Source: an uncultured Lachnospiraceae bacterium
Lineage (GTDB): Bacteria > Bacillota > Clostridia > Lachnospirales > Lachnospiraceae
Reading direction: 5' to 3'
DNA length: 63,791 nucleotides
Assembly: GCA_902792005.1 (NCBI GenBank)
Contig: CADAXW010000004.1
Span: 1 to 63,791 of the forward strand
Shown here: positions 15,871 through 26,505 of the stretch, piece by piece
How positions within the stretch are numbered: the first letter of the stretch is position 1
How the letters are laid out: each line of letters begins with the position of its first letter
Position numbers and translations under genes: made by a program
Notes under the pieces: model-generated
Seen by the model: only the letters and a program-made list of their open reading frames with translations
Database searches by the model: none
Told to the model about the DNA's origin: nothing

Positions 15871-18453
15871 GTGAATGTTATAAAGAATTTTACGAAGCGC
15901 AATCTCAGCCGGAACCGGAGGCGCACCATAGTCACCATCATCGGTGTCATGCTTTCCACGGCTCTGATCTGTACGGTGGTGGGAATGGCTGCCACCTTTC
16001 GTGCATCGGTGATCGAGGATTATAAGCTTCGCGTAGGAAATTATCATGACCAGTTCTATGATGTGCCCGCAAAGATCAGCCATCTTATCACCGAAAATGC
16101 GCACGCGGAGCTGGTAGGTATCCTTTCGAATCAGGGCTTTGAGGAAGTGCTGGATGACGACAGGACGAGAAACTATATCAACATTTCCGGAGCGAATGAT
16201 ACCCTGTTCACTCAGATGAATATACAGGTGACAGAGGGACGACTTCCGGAAAATGAGCATGAGCTGGTGATCCCAAAAATCTATGCGGAGCTGGAATCGG
16301 CTCCCAAGGTGGGAGATGAGGTCACCATTACGCTGGGTGAAAGACATCTGATTTCCGACGGATCGCTGGTGAAACCCAAGGATGGCGAATACGAGCAGGA
16401 ATATCTGGAGAAGCAGGATCAGAAAAAATATAAGGTGGTGGGGATCGTCGAGGATCTTTCCAATGTGGACGGATATTCCTCTCCCGCCTATCTCTGCCTC
16501 TTCCGGCAGGATACCTTTAATGACCGGGAGATGGACATCTTTATCCGCTACGACATGCCGTCGGAGATCATGGATATCCGTGCAAACCTGATGCTCCAGC
16601 TGGCTTCCGAGGGTTATACGAATCTTCCGAATTCAAATATGCTGGCCATGTATGAGGGAGGGATCACGGACAGAACCTCCAAGATGATCATGGGCCTTGG
16701 TTTAGTGATCTGTCTTATCATCATCGGAACCAGTGTGTTCGTTATCGCCAACAGCTTCCGTATCTCCGTTGAAGATAAGAAGGTCCAGTTCGGTATGCTG
16801 GCCAGTGTGGGAGCGACCAAACGGCAGATCCGAAACATCGTGCTTCGGGAAGGTGCCTATATCTTTGCCATCGGAACCGCGGCGGGCATTGCTCTTGGAG
16901 CCTTCGTGATCTGGGTGCTGGATCAGGTGGTGAATCTGCTTCTTGCAGATATGATGAAGATGAAGATGATCTACACGCTGCCCTGGTGGGTTGTAGCCAG
17001 TACGATCCTGATGTCGGCAGTGACCATCTATTTTGCATCCATCATTCCGGCCCATGCCGCCATGAAGATCACCCCCATCGATATCATCCGGGGAAGGACC
17101 CATGTTAAGCTTTACGAGAATAAGCTGCATGCCAGCGCACGCACGAAGAAACTCTTCGGTGTCGGTGGTGTGATCGCAAAGAAGAATCTGCAGCGGACCA
17201 GGAAGAAATACAGAACCACCGTGGTTTCTCTGGTCATCGGAATGGCCGTGTTTATCGGCATCAACAGCTTTGTGGGATACGGAAAGCGCCTCGTTGGTGA
17301 AGTCTATACTGAGATGAATTACAATGTTGAGGTGTCGGAAGGAGATCTTCCGGCAAAGGTGAAGGCGGACTTTGAAAAGATCCGTTCCCTCCCGGGCATC
17401 CGAAAGAGCCTCTATACCATGGAGGTCACAGGTGCTCTCTCCGCCGACAGATATATGGCTGATCCCCAGGCCGGTGACTTTTATAATACGAATGATGAGG
17501 ATGACAGCGCATCCGCCTATCTGCTGATCGAGATCCTTCCCGACCGGGATTTTAAAAACTATCTCCATGATCTGGGAGAGAAGGCAGACTCGGCAGACGT
17601 GGCAGTGCTGGGAGATCACTCTCTCCATTATGACGCGGACGGCACTGTTCATCATAAAAAGGCAACCACACTGGAGGACGGCGATACATTTGACTTCAAA
17701 TATACCGCCGAGTACAAGACTTATTGGGATGAAGTGAATCAGTATGACGTGGAGGAAAATGTATATGTCGACGGTCATGTGAAGCTTCTTCGGGTGACGG
17801 ATGAAGCCTCCGAGCTTCCCTTCGGTTTTGAGGAACTGCAGAAGCAGGGCGGCCTGATCCTTTTCGTCAGTGAACGGTTTTTTGAAGGAAAGACAGCGGA
17901 AATAGCCCCGGGGAATCTGTATCTGGATGCTGAGGATGCGGATGAAATGGAACAAACCATTAAAAAAATGAAAGAAAATGGTGAAACCAGTGAGCTGAGC
18001 GTATATAATGAAGAGGCAGAGGCAGGTGCATCCCGCCGACTGATCCTGGTTGTGGAGATCTTCTTATACGGTTTCATCATCGTTATCGTTCTGATCGGTG
18101 TTACAAATGTATTTAACACCATCACAACGAATATGAATCTCCGTCAGCGGGAGTTTGCCATGCTTCGTTCTGTCGGTATGACCCGGAAGGAATTTTACCG
18201 GATGATCCGGGTGGAGGGAGCCATGTATGCGTTCCGGTCCATTGTGATCGGTATCCCTCTTGGAATCCTGCTGTCCTACCTGATCTATCATATGATCAAG
18301 CGGAATTATGACTATGGTTATGTATTTCCGTATAAGGCGATCCTGATCGCCATTCTGGCGGTGGTGCTGATCGTAGGCTTCTGTATGTGGTCGGCAGTCC
18401 GCAGACAGGCAAAGATGAATATCATCGCAACGATACGAAGACAAACATATTAA
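15871..18453 (+). CDS. FtsX-family ABC permease with two FtsX domains
   Basis: An 860-residue membrane protein in the ten-helix arrangement of Gram-positive FtsX/MacB-type permeases: one N-terminal membrane segment, an extracytoplasmic domain, three membrane segments near residues 270-410, then a second copy of the pattern with a large acidic external domain (about 460-720) and three C-terminal segments. MLASVGATKRQIR and MLRSVGMTRKEFYR are the paired cytoplasmic coupling motifs. GTG at 15871 follows GGGAGGATG. With the preceding ATPase and the following regulator it resembles export or stress-sensing systems for antimicrobial compounds. The substrate is unknown. Confidence 0.88.
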   Translation: MNVIKNFTKRNLSRNRRRTIVTIIGVMLSTALICTVVGMAATFRASVIEDYKLRVGNYHDQFYDVPAKISHLITENAHAELVGILSNQGFEEVLDDDRTRNYINISGANDTLFTQMNIQVTEGRLPENEHELVIPKIYAELESAPKVGDEVTITLGERHLISDGSLVKPKDGEYEQEYLEKQDQKKYKVVGIVEDLSNVDGYSSPAYLCLFRQDTFNDREMDIFIRYDMPSEIMDIRANLMLQLASEGYTNLPNSNMLAMYEGGITDRTSKMIMGLGLVICLIIIGTSVFVIANSFRISVEDKKVQFGMLASVGATKRQIRNIVLREGAYIFAIGTAAGIALGAFVIWVLDQVVNLLLADMMKMKMIYTLPWWVVASTILMSAVTIYFASIIPAHAAMKITPIDIIRGRTHVKLYENKLHASARTKKLFGVGGVIAKKNLQRTRKKYRTTVVSLVIGMAVFIGINSFVGYGKRLVGEVYTEMNYNVEVSEGDLPAKVKADFEKIRSLPGIRKSLYTMEVTGALSADRYMADPQAGDFYNTNDEDDSASAYLLIEILPDRDFKNYLHDLGEKADSADVAVLGDHSLHYDADGTVHHKKATTLEDGDTFDFKYTAEYKTYWDEVNQYDVEENVYVDGHVKLLRVTDEASELPFGFEELQKQGGLILFVSERFFEGKTAEIAPGNLYLDAEDADEMEQTIKKMKENGETSELSVYNEEAEAGASRRLILVVEIFLYGFIIVIVLIGVTNVFNTITTNMNLRQREFAMLRSVGMTRKEFYRMIRVEGAMYAFRSIVIGIPLGILLSYLIYHMIKRNYDYGYVFPYKAILIAILAVVLIVGFCMWSAVRRQAKMNIIATIRRQTY

Positions 18454-18466
18454 GGAGTTAAGTCGA

Positions 18467-19147
18467 ATGAAGTTAAAATTACTCTTGGTAGAAGACAGTC
18501 CGATGATCATCCGCGGTCTCCAGTATACACTGGAGCAGGCGGGCTATGAGGTGGTGGTCTGCATGTCCAAACGGATGGCAGATGACCGGCTGGCACGGAT
18601 GCAGTTTGATGTGGCGGTTCTGGATGTGAACCTGCCGGACGGCAGCGGCTTTGACCTCTGCAAACAGCTGAAGGAGGAAACGGATATCCCGGTGATCTTC
18701 CTGACGGCCAGGGATGAGGAAAGCGACGTGGTCATGGGATTTGATCTGGGCGCGGATGATTATATCCTGAAGCCCTTCCGGAATCGGGAGCTGATCTCCA
18801 GGATCGAAAATGTACTGCGCCGCACGGGAAAGACCAAAAAGCGTATCACCGTAGGAGAGGTTGAGGTGGATGCAGAGTCCGATCTGGTACTGGTGAAGGG
18901 TGAGCCGGTGGAGTTTACGCAGCTGGAATACAAGATCCTTCTGATGCTGGTCCAGAATGCGGGCCAGACTCTGACCCGGGAGCAGATCCTGGAACGGATC
19001 TGGGATATGGCAGGCAATTTCGTCGAGGACAATACGCTTACGGTTTACATAAAACGGATCCGGGAAAAGCTGGGCAGCGCGGATGTGATCCGGACAGTGA
19101 AGGGTGTCGGTTATCGCGTGGAGGCCCCGGAGGATTCGAAGGCCTAG
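18467..19147 (+). CDS. OmpR/PhoB-type response regulator, no adjacent kinase
   Basis: A 226-residue two-domain regulator. The receiver has the acidic pair Glu9/Asp10, phospho-acceptor Asp53 in VLDVNLPDG, and the conserved Lys in KPFRNREL. The C-terminal winged helix includes LTREQILERIWD and the recognition region with TVYIKRIREKLG and VRTVKGVGYRV. It starts 13 bases after the permease, behind AAGGAG, so it is in the same transcript. A histidine kinase would be expected beside it, but purA follows instead. Confidence 0.93.
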   Translation: MKLKLLLVEDSPMIIRGLQYTLEQAGYEVVVCMSKRMADDRLARMQFDVAVLDVNLPDGSGFDLCKQLKEETDIPVIFLTARDEESDVVMGFDLGADDYILKPFRNRELISRIENVLRRTGKTKKRITVGEVEVDAESDLVLVKGEPVEFTQLEYKILLMLVQNAGQTLTREQILERIWDMAGNFVEDNTLTVYIKRIREKLGSADVIRTVKGVGYRVEAPEDSKA

Positions 19148-19157
19148 AAAATGCCTC

Positions 19158-19186
19158 TTTACTTCTACTTTGTTGTAGGCTATAAT
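19158..19186 (+). promoter_or_regulatory. promoter of purA
   Basis: TTTACT (19158-19163), 17 bases, TATAAT (19181-19186). The transcript would begin just before the tandem repeat described next. Confidence 0.65.
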
Positions 19187-19200
19187 ACAGGCCGGACTTG

Positions 19201-19270
19201 AAAGACAGAAAAAGAAGGATAAAGAAGGATAAAGCAGGATAAAGCAGGATAAAGTAGGAAAAAGAAGGGA
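19201..19270 (+). repeat. 10-bp tandem repeat in the purA leader
   Basis: Six consecutive units of the form AAAGnAGGAT/A lie in register at 19211-19270, with a decayed seventh at 19201. Each unit carries an AGGA-like ribosome-binding core. The last core is about 11 bases before the purA ATG. Confidence 0.9.
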
Positions 19271-19281
19271 AACGAAAGAAT

Positions 19282-20565
19282 ATGGTTACAGCAATCGTAG
19301 GTGCAAATTGGGGCGATGAGGGAAAAGGCAAGATCACGGATATGCTTGCAGAAACCTCTGATATCATCATCCGGTTCCAGGGTGGTGCAAATGCCGGACA
19401 TACCATTATCAACAATTACGGCAAGTTCGCATTGCATACACTTCCGTCCGGTGTGTTCTATGATCATACCACCAGCATCATCGGAAACGGTGTTGCTCTG
19501 GATATCCCGAAGCTTTTCCGGGAGATAAAGGAGATCGAGGAGAAGGGCGTTCCTACCCCGAAGATCCTGGTGTCTGACCGTGCACAGATGGTTATGCCCT
19601 ATCACGTACTGCTGGACGGATATGAGGAGGAGAGACTTGCAGGCAAGTCCTTCGGCTCCACAAAGTCCGGTATCGCACCCTTTTATTCAGATAAATATGC
19701 CAAGATCGGTTTTCAGGTAAGCGAGCTCTTTGATGACGAAGAGTCCCTGAAGGATAAGATCTCACGGGTGATCACCCAGAAAAATGTACTGCTGGAGCAC
19801 CTGTATAAGAAGCCGCTTCTCACCGTGGATGAGGTTTATCAGACCCTTATGGAATATAAGGAGATGGTATCACCCTATGTGTGTGATGTATCTGCATTCC
19901 TCTATGAGGCGATCAAGCAGGGTAAGAAGATCCTGCTGGAGGGTCAGCTGGGTTCGATGAAGGATCCGGATCATGGAATCTATCCCATGGTTACTTCTTC
20001 TTCCACACTGGCAGCCTATGGTGCCATCGGCGCCGGAATCCCGCCCTATGAGATCAAGAAGATCGTTACGGTGGTTAAGGCTTACTCCAGTGCAGTGGGT
20101 GCCGGCGAGTTCGTCAGCGAGATCTTCGGTGATGAGGCAGATGAGCTGAGAAGACGCGGTGGTGACGGCGGAGAGTTCGGCGCGACCACAGGACGTCCCC
20201 GCAGAATGGGCTGGTTTGACTGTGTTGCAACCCGTTATGGCTGCCGGATCCAGGGAACCACCGATGTTGCATTTACCGTTCTGGATGTACTGGGCTATCT
20301 GGATGAGATCCCGGTATGTGTAGGCTATGAGATCGACGGAGAGGTGACAAAGGACTTCCCTGTCACAGCAAAGCTGAAGAAGGCAAAGCCGGTGTATAAG
20401 GTTCTTCCGGGCTGGAAGAGCGAGATCCGCGGTATCACAAAGTATGAGGAGCTTCCCGAGAACTGCCGGAACTATATCGAGTTCATCGAGAAGGAGATCG
20501 GTTTCCCCATTACCATGGTATCTAACGGTCCCGGCCGTCATGAGATCATATACAGAAATGCATAA
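19282..20565 (+). CDS. purA: adenylosuccinate synthetase
   Basis: A 427-residue GTP-dependent ligase joining IMP and aspartate to adenylosuccinate. The P-loop-like GANWGDEGKGK, the QGGANAGHT IMP loop, and the GTP-binding TTDV/TAKLKKAKP region are all present. The length is standard. It has its own promoter and an unusual leader of repeated AGGA-bearing 10-mers; the spacing between the last repeat and the ATG is a little long. It is followed by a clear terminator. Confidence 0.97.
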   Translation: MVTAIVGANWGDEGKGKITDMLAETSDIIIRFQGGANAGHTIINNYGKFALHTLPSGVFYDHTTSIIGNGVALDIPKLFREIKEIEEKGVPTPKILVSDRAQMVMPYHVLLDGYEEERLAGKSFGSTKSGIAPFYSDKYAKIGFQVSELFDDEESLKDKISRVITQKNVLLEHLYKKPLLTVDEVYQTLMEYKEMVSPYVCDVSAFLYEAIKQGKKILLEGQLGSMKDPDHGIYPMVTSSSTLAAYGAIGAGIPPYEIKKIVTVVKAYSSAVGAGEFVSEIFGDEADELRRRGGDGGEFGATTGRPRRMGWFDCVATRYGCRIQGTTDVAFTVLDVLGYLDEIPVCVGYEIDGEVTKDFPVTAKLKKAKPVYKVLPGWKSEIRGITKYEELPENCRNYIEFIEKEIGFPITMVSNGPGRHEIIYRNA

Positions 20566-20583
20566 TAAAGATGCAAAAGAATC

Positions 20584-20613
20584 AGTCCCGAAGCATGGCC
20601 TCGGGACTTTTTC
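20584..20613 (+). terminator. purA terminator
   Basis: AGTCCCGA (20584-20591) and TCGGGACT (20601-20608) make a perfect 8-bp stem followed by TTTTTC. Confidence 0.9.
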
Positions 20614-20689
20614 ATTGCGCACGTGAGAATCAGGACCCGATTGGATCCGGTGGGATATACGCAGCACCTCTTATCGTGCACAGGAAATG

Positions 20690-20718
20690 TTGCGAATTCA
20701 TGCGAAATGGTGTATGAT
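20690..20718 (+). promoter_or_regulatory. promoter of the 20.8-kb membrane-protein gene
   Basis: TTGCGA (20690-20695), 17 bases, TATGAT (20713-20718). Confidence 0.6.
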
Positions 20719-20759
20719 ATGGCAGAATATGACTATTTGAGGGGAGAACCGTTCAGGCG

Positions 20760-21323
20760 ATGATCCGTTATCATGTAAAACGCAATAAAAAAAGCAGGAA
20801 TACACTCAGATATCTCGGAGTTTTTCTGTTTGTGTTCGGCGCATTTCTTTTATATCTCTTTTTCTCCGGCATGGCCGCGAAGCATGTGTTTGGTGCCATC
20901 ATCGGAGCCCTCATCGGCTTATACGGGATCTATCTGTTCATCCATACCTTTGAGGAGGATAAGTACGATATCGATTACGAGTTCGGGGATACGGAGATGA
21001 CGGTAAAGCATGTCAGAGGTGAAACCGTTTATACCTACGATCAGATCGATGACGTATCTCTGATCATTCCCGAAAATGAGATGATCTACAGTCTGATCTT
21101 CATACGGGCCGGGAAGAAGAAATACCTGATCCCCTTCTCCTATAAGAAGGATGCCTGTGATCAGATCTATAAGCACCTGACCTCCCGCGTGACAGAGAAG
21201 CGGCTGCAGGAGGAGATCGAAGCGGCTGCGGCTGAGAAAGAGAGCGCTGCGGCTGAGAAAGAGAGCGCTGCGACAGAGGAGAGCGGGACTGCGGAAACGG
21301 CCGGACAGGGCGAGACGAAATAA
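20760..21323 (+). CDS. two-pass membrane protein, possibly PH-like/YcxB-type
   Basis: A 187-residue protein with a basic N-terminus, two membrane segments at roughly residues 16-38 and 42-62, and a cytoplasmic beta-rich region (DTEMTVKHVRGETVYTYDQIDDV) with the outline of YcxB/bPH domains; that match is tentative. The C-terminal tail has two copies of the 7-residue unit EKESAAA and ends in low-complexity Ala/Glu. The likely ribosome site GAGGGGAG is 13 bases before the ATG, which is long. A HAD phosphatase gene follows 44 bases later. Function unknown. Confidence 0.65.
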   Translation: MIRYHVKRNKKSRNTLRYLGVFLFVFGAFLLYLFFSGMAAKHVFGAIIGALIGLYGIYLFIHTFEEDKYDIDYEFGDTEMTVKHVRGETVYTYDQIDDVSLIIPENEMIYSLIFIRAGKKKYLIPFSYKKDACDQIYKHLTSRVTEKRLQEEIEAAAAEKESAAAEKESAATEESGTAETAGQGETK

Positions 21324-21350
21324 GATGAGATGGAATAAGATGAGATGGAA
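21321..21350 (+). repeat. 15-bp tandem duplication over a stop codon
   Basis: TAAGATGAGATGGAA occurs twice in tandem and is followed by another TAA. The first TAA is the stop of the preceding gene. The spacer leads to the HAD phosphatase start at 21368. Confidence 0.85.
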
Positions 21351-21367
21351 TAAACGGGAGGAACCCC

Positions 21368-22171
21368 ATGATCAAACTGGTGGTAAGTGATATAGACGGA
21401 ACTCTGGTGCCGGATGGAACGGATCGGATCGATCCGGAAATGATGGATGTGGTAAGGCAGCTGACGGAGCACGGCATCGTATTTGCCGGGGCCAGCGGAC
21501 GGCAGTTTCTCAGTATGAAGAAGCTGTTCAATCCGGTGTGGGAGAGCCTGTACTATATCACCGACAACGGAAGTATCCTTCGGGATGCGAAGAATATTTA
21601 TACGAAGCATGTCATTCCCAGACCGCTTCTGATGGAGCTGATCCGTGATGCAAAGCGCCTGCCGGGCTGTGATATCATGCTGTGCGGCGTGGACTGTGCT
21701 TACTGTGAAGAGTACAGCGAAATGTTCTACTGGCTGCGGGATTCCTATAAGTTTAATGTTGAAGTGCTGGGTGATTTCGAGACCCATCTTCGGGATGACA
21801 TCGTAAAGATGTCCATCTATCAGAAGGATCACGCAGAGGAAACCGTAAATGCCTGGTTCACGCCGAAGTGGCGGAACCAGTTCAAGATCGCATCCGCCGG
21901 AACCATGTGGATGGATATCGTAGAGCCGGATGCGGATAAGGGAAGCAGTGTCAGAGACCTGCAGAATCTTCTGGGTATCACGAAGGAAGAAACCATGGCC
22001 TTTGGCGACAATCTGAATGACATCGGCATGCTGGAGGCGGCGAAGGAGAGCTATGCCATCGGCAGCGCCCGCAAGGAGGTAAAGGATGCGGCCCGTCATG
22101 TGGCACCGCCCCTCTCCCAGAACGGCGAGACCCAGGTCCTGAAGGAGCTGCTCCGGAGTCTGGAAAGCTAA
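21368..22171 (+). CDS. HAD-superfamily phosphatase, Cof type
   Basis: A 267-residue Cof/YidA-type HAD hydrolase. The nucleophile motif is SDIDGTLV with Asp8 and Asp10. A cap domain lies in the middle, and the C-terminal motif AFGDNLNDIGML holds the Mg2+ Asp residues. Such enzymes dephosphorylate sugar phosphates, nucleotides or flavin precursors; which one cannot be told here. The start follows GGGAGG. It is probably co-transcribed with the upstream membrane protein. Confidence 0.9.
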   Translation: MIKLVVSDIDGTLVPDGTDRIDPEMMDVVRQLTEHGIVFAGASGRQFLSMKKLFNPVWESLYYITDNGSILRDAKNIYTKHVIPRPLLMELIRDAKRLPGCDIMLCGVDCAYCEEYSEMFYWLRDSYKFNVEVLGDFETHLRDDIVKMSIYQKDHAEETVNAWFTPKWRNQFKIASAGTMWMDIVEPDADKGSSVRDLQNLLGITKEETMAFGDNLNDIGMLEAAKESYAIGSARKEVKDAARHVAPPLSQNGETQVLKELLRSLES

Positions 22172-22217
22172 TGTTATGTTAACTATATTAAGTTATATAT
22201 AAAAATGGAGGACCCCC

Positions 22218-23426
22218 ATGAGTAAGATTGAAATGAAGACACCCCTGGTTGAGATGGACGGAGATGAAATGACCCGTATTCTCTGGCAGTACATCAAGGA
22301 CGAGCTTCTGCTCCCCTTTGTGGACCTGAAGACAGAGTATTACGATCTCGGCCTGGAGCACCGCAACGAAACTGACGATCAGGTCACATTTGACTCTGCT
22401 TACGCAACCAAGAAGTACGGCGTAGCAGTAAAATGTGCCACCATCACTCCCAATGCTGCACGTGTTGAGGAGTACAACCTGAAGGAGATGTGGAAGAGCC
22501 CCAACGGAACCATCCGTGCGATCCTTGACGGAACCGTTTTCCGTGCACCCATCCAGGTAAAGGGGATCACCCCCTGTGTACGGAACTGGGAAAAGCCCAT
22601 CACCATCGCACGTCATGCATACGGTGATGTCTATAAGGCAAGCGAGATGAAGATCCCCGGACCCGGAAAGGTAGAGCTGGTTTATACCGCTGAGGACGGA
22701 ACCGAGGAGCGTGTCCTGGTACACGAGTTTAAGGAGGCCGGCGTTGCACAGGGTATGCATAACCTGGTACCCTCCATCGAGAGCTTTGCAAGAAGCTGCT
22801 TCACCTACGCTCTGGATACAAAGCAGACCCTCTGGTTTGCAACCAAGGATACCATTTCCAAGAAATATGATCACACCTTTAAGGATGTGTTCCAGGAGAT
22901 CTTCGACAAGGAGTTTAAGGAGAAGTTTGATGCTGCCGGTATCGAGTACTTCTACACTCTGATCGATGATGCGGTAGCCCGTGTTATGAAGTCAAAGGGC
23001 GGCTTCATCTGGGCCTGCAAGAACTACGACGGAGATGTTATGAGCGACATGCTTTCCTCCGCCTTTGGTTCACTGGCCATGATGACCTCTGTACTCGTAT
23101 CACCCCAGGGCTTCTATGAGTATGAGGCTGCACACGGAACCGTACAGCGTCATTACTACAAGCATCTGAAGGGCGAGGAGACATCAACCAACCCGGTTGC
23201 TACGATCTTCGCATGGACAGGCGCACTTCGGAAGCGCGGCGAGCTGGATGAACTTCCGGAGCTGATGAAGTTTGCAGATCTGCTTGAGAAGGCAACCATC
23301 TCCACCATCGAGAGCGGTACCATGACCAAGGATCTGGCGCTCATCACAGAGCTTGAAAATGTAACAACACTGAATACAGAAAACTTTATCAAGGCGATCC
23401 GTACAACACTGGAAGGCTTAATGTAG
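22218..23426 (+). CDS. icd: isocitrate dehydrogenase (NADP, eukaryote-like type)
   Basis: A 402-residue enzyme oxidising isocitrate to 2-oxoglutarate. [10 protein letters not shown] at the N-terminus, the CATITPN stretch and [16 protein letters not shown] substrate loop, and [10 protein letters not shown] mark the subfamily close to human IDH1 rather than the E. coli type. NADP use is typical of that group. The ATG follows GGAGGACC. Its stop is one base before the next ATG, so it is translationally coupled to a J-domain/TPR protein. Citrate synthase is encoded facing it 4.8 kb downstream; no aconitase gene is in the window. Confidence 0.96.
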   Translation: MSKIEMKTPLVEMDGDEMTRILWQYIKDELLLPFVDLKTEYYDLGLEHRNETDDQVTFDSAYATKKYGVAVKCATITPNAARVEEYNLKEMWKSPNGTIRAILDGTVFRAPIQVKGITPCVRNWEKPITIARHAYGDVYKASEMKIPGPGKVELVYTAEDGTEERVLVHEFKEAGVAQGMHNLVPSIESFARSCFTYALDTKQTLWFATKDTISKKYDHTFKDVFQEIFDKEFKEKFDAAGIEYFYTLIDDAVARVMKSKGGFIWACKNYDGDVMSDMLSSAFGSLAMMTSVLVSPQGFYEYEAAHGTVQRHYYKHLKGEETSTNPVATIFAWTGALRKRGELDELPELMKFADLLEKATISTIESGTMTKDLALITELENVTTLNTENFIKAIRTTLEGLM

Positions 23427-23427
23427 A

Positions 23428-26400
23428 ATGGGATTAAACATTTGGGAAGTTTTAAATACTGAACCGACGCGGGATCCGGAGGAGCTGAAAAAGGCTTACA
23501 GAAAACAGCTGGTGACCGTTCATCCGGAGGATGATCCGGAGGGCTTTCAGGCCCTCCGGTCAGCCTACGAGGAGGCTGTGCGGCTGTCACAGCTGCCGGA
23601 GGAGACGGAAGGGGCTGAGGAGATCCGGGAGGAGGACAACTCACCGCGCGGGGAACTGATAAGAGCGATGCAGAGATTATATGCATCGTTTTTTCAGCGT
23701 GTTCAGGTTTCTGAATGGGAGAAGGTGCTGGATGTTCCGTATGTGAATTCCATCGATACCTCGGAGGATGCACTTTATACCGTTCTGGACTTCCTGATGG
23801 AACATTTTGTAGTTCCTCATCAGGTGTTCCGATTCATTTCGGAACGTCTCTCTCTGGATGAGCAGAGGGAGGAACTGCTGGGCCGCTATCCCTTCCGGTT
23901 TCTGGACTATATTCAGGCAAATGCCATGTTCCCGGATGCAGTGGATTTCACGCTGTTTCGGGGACCGGAGGATTATGACTATGATGAACTGATCAGTATC
24001 CTTTCGGAGTTCTCCCGGGCAAATAAGGCGGGAGATCTGGAAACTCAGAAGTCACTGCTTCCGAAGATCACGGATCTGCCGGTAGAGAACCCGGATATTG
24101 ACGCCATGGTGTGCCGCTATATCTGGCAGACCGGTGAAAAGGAGGAAGCAAGGGAGAAGATCGCTGCACTGGCCGGGGAATATCCTGACGTGCCGGGGGT
24201 GGTCATCACCTATGGTGATATCCTGCAGCATTCCGATGATGTGGACGGTGCGGAGGAGTGCTACCGGAGAGCGGAGAAGCTGATGGGCAGCACGCCGATG
24301 ATCCGCGGCCGGCTGGCGGAGATCATGATCTGCCGCGGCGAATATGAAAAAGCAAGAGACACCTTCTTTGATCTTCTGCAGGATGCGCCCTATGACGGGT
24401 ACTTCCGGAGCGAGGTGCTTTCGGCCTGCGAGGGTATCATCAGGGAAAAGACCGAACATCTGGAGAAGGAACCCGAAGATATCAAATGCCGGGTGGAGCT
24501 GGCGGCAGCCCTTTACCAGAGTTATCGTTTTGAAGAGGCAGTGGACCTGCTTCTTCAGGTTCCGGCACCGGAGAATCCCATCCGTCGTGCGGGCTACTAT
24601 AACTATATGGGACGTTCCCTTCTTTCGATCCATCGGACGGAGGAGGCACTGCCTGCGCTGCAGTCCTGGGAAGAGGCCATCCGTTCCATCCCGGAAGCGG
24701 ATACCTCGGAGGAAGCCATCGCCGTAAGAAAGAGACATGGCTATGCCCTTACGCTGATCGGCGTGGGATACATGCAGAAGAAGGAGTATGATACGGCCAG
24801 AACCTATATCGAGTCCGCCAAGGGAATGCATCATGATGAGTATTTCGTGACGCTGGAGGAAAGCTGTGTGTTGGAATACCTGAGCGGCAATTATGTGGAG
24901 AGCATTGAGGCATGCAAGGATCTGGAGCTAAGGGCACCTCAGAGTTTCCAGTCCTCCAATATCAGAGCCAAATGCTGCTTCCGTCTGGGGCTGCTTCAGG
25001 AGGCACTGGAAAATGCGGAGCGCGCCATGAATATCTACCCCTATGTGGCAGAGCCCTACTATACCATGGCGAAATGTTTCCTTCGCATGCAGGCCTATCC
25101 TGAAGTGGAGAAGATCACAGACCGGTATCAGGAAGTGAATCCGGAAAGCGATACCGTATGTCTTCTTCGTGCCATGGTTAAGCAGGAGGAGCACGGCACC
25201 ACAGAGGATCTGATAGAACTGCTGAAACCGGTGCTGCCACATTTGAAAGAGAATAATACCGATCTGGAGGAGCTGGATGAGTTTTACCGTCTGATGGGGG
25301 ATGCCTGCGCGGCGGGAGGAAGGGCCACGGATGCCATGGAGTACTATCAGAAGGCTATCGCGGAAAATGACAGAAATCCCAATCTGTACCGTAGACTGGC
25401 GGCCCTCTATAAGAGTATGGGACGGTATGAGGAGGCCCTGCATGCCTATCAGATCCAGGGGAATCTGGAGGAGGATAACCGTATCTTCCTGAACCAGGCC
25501 TTCTGTCTGATGCAGATGGGTCAGTATCAGGCTTCCCGGGACGCGATCCTTCGGGCCGTGGAGGAGAGTTCTACGGATGCCATGAATCTCATGGTCTCCG
25601 GCCGGATGCTGCTGGATATCCATTATGCAGCGGATGCTCTGCGGATCCTGGAGCAGGTCGAAGATCATCTCGAAAATCCCAAGGATCAGGAAGAGCTTCT
25701 GGTCAGCAAGATCCGGGCGCTGATCCTGCTTCGACAGTATCCGCTGGCGGAGGAGGTTCTTCAGAAGGTGTTCAGCGAAGGCATCCGTACCAAGGAGCTG
25801 GTCCTTCAGGAGATCGAGCTCTATACCCAGTCCGGACAGTTCCGGAAGGCTGAGCATGTGATCCGGTGCTTCAACTGGAGAGCGGAAGAGATGTCCAGAA
25901 AGTATGACCTCCTGTGCAGAGTCCATTTTCAGGAGGGAGATCTGGAGAACCTGACCCGGCGGCTGCGGGAGGCAGAGGAGCTGGATGTGGAGGGGAAGAA
26001 GGTGACTTCGCCCTATCAGTATGAATTACTCGGTCATCTTCAGATGATCAACAAGAAGTATAAAGAGGCGGAGCAGAGTCTTCTGCAGGCAGCAAACCTC
26101 AGGCCCGCGGTGAAATACCGGTATCTGGGCTATATGGTGGAGTGTGCATCCCGCCAGTTCAACGGCAAAGGCCGGGTTCAGCGCTATATGTCCCATCTGG
26201 AGCATTTCCAGAGGTCGGGAGCTGAGTCCTATCTGCTGAAGATCCGTCTGGCACAGGGACGCCGTGTGGAGAAGTCCTATAAGAAGGCGCATTTGCTGCT
26301 GGAAGAGGTTCTTTCCAAGCTTCCGAAGAACGGCGAGATCAACCACGTGGTGTCGCTTGCCTATGAAGAGCTGGGATGGCTCTATCTGGCAGAGAAAAGG

Positions 26401-26505
26401 AACGGAGAAGCACTTCTGGCCTTTGAGGAGGCAGAAAATACCCGGGGCTATGACGCAAGCCTGAAAAATGTGATCAAGAGGTTAAAGCATGATAGCAGGA
26501 ATTGA
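23428..26505 (+). CDS. J-domain protein with long TPR array
   Basis: A 1025-residue cytoplasmic protein. The first about 50 residues resemble a short J domain ([21 protein letters not shown]), but the Hsp70-stimulating HPD tripeptide reads HPE (His32-Pro33-Glu34). The rest is almost entirely helical with many degenerate tetratricopeptide units, clear examples being [19 protein letters not shown] and YEEALHAYQ. Its stop overlaps the start of an Hsp70 gene by 17 bases, so a co-chaperone role is strongly suggested. The TPR array may bind client proteins. It is coupled to icd by a one-base gap. Confidence 0.85.
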   Translation: MGLNIWEVLNTEPTRDPEELKKAYRKQLVTVHPEDDPEGFQALRSAYEEAVRLSQLPEETEGAEEIREEDNSPRGELIRAMQRLYASFFQRVQVSEWEKVLDVPYVNSIDTSEDALYTVLDFLMEHFVVPHQVFRFISERLSLDEQREELLGRYPFRFLDYIQANAMFPDAVDFTLFRGPEDYDYDELISILSEFSRANKAGDLETQKSLLPKITDLPVENPDIDAMVCRYIWQTGEKEEAREKIAALAGEYPDVPGVVITYGDILQHSDDVDGAEECYRRAEKLMGSTPMIRGRLAEIMICRGEYEKARDTFFDLLQDAPYDGYFRSEVLSACEGIIREKTEHLEKEPEDIKCRVELAAALYQSYRFEEAVDLLLQVPAPENPIRRAGYYNYMGRSLLSIHRTEEALPALQSWEEAIRSIPEADTSEEAIAVRKRHGYALTLIGVGYMQKKEYDTARTYIESAKGMHHDEYFVTLEESCVLEYLSGNYVESIEACKDLELRAPQSFQSSNIRAKCCFRLGLLQEALENAERAMNIYPYVAEPYYTMAKCFLRMQAYPEVEKITDRYQEVNPESDTVCLLRAMVKQEEHGTTEDLIELLKPVLPHLKENNTDLEELDEFYRLMGDACAAGGRATDAMEYYQKAIAENDRNPNLYRRLAALYKSMGRYEEALHAYQIQGNLEEDNRIFLNQAFCLMQMGQYQASRDAILRAVEESSTDAMNLMVSGRMLLDIHYAADALRILEQVEDHLENPKDQEELLVSKIRALILLRQYPLAEEVLQKVFSEGIRTKELVLQEIELYTQSGQFRKAEHVIRCFNWRAEEMSRKYDLLCRVHFQEGDLENLTRRLREAEELDVEGKKVTSPYQYELLGHLQMINKKYKEAEQSLLQAANLRPAVKYRYLGYMVECASRQFNGKGRVQRYMSHLEHFQRSGAESYLLKIRLAQGRRVEKSYKKAHLLLEEVLSKLPKNGEINHVVSLAYEELGWLYLAEKRNGEALLAFEEAENTRGYDASLKNVIKRLKHDSRN

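Noticed and set aside
16702-17955. Open frame of more than 400 codons on the minus strand
   Set aside because: It lies fully inside the FtsX permease gene and shows no ribosome site or recognisable domain.
19201-19270. Tandem 10-mers as a CRISPR array
   Set aside because: Units are contiguous without spacers and far too short; no cas gene is in the window.
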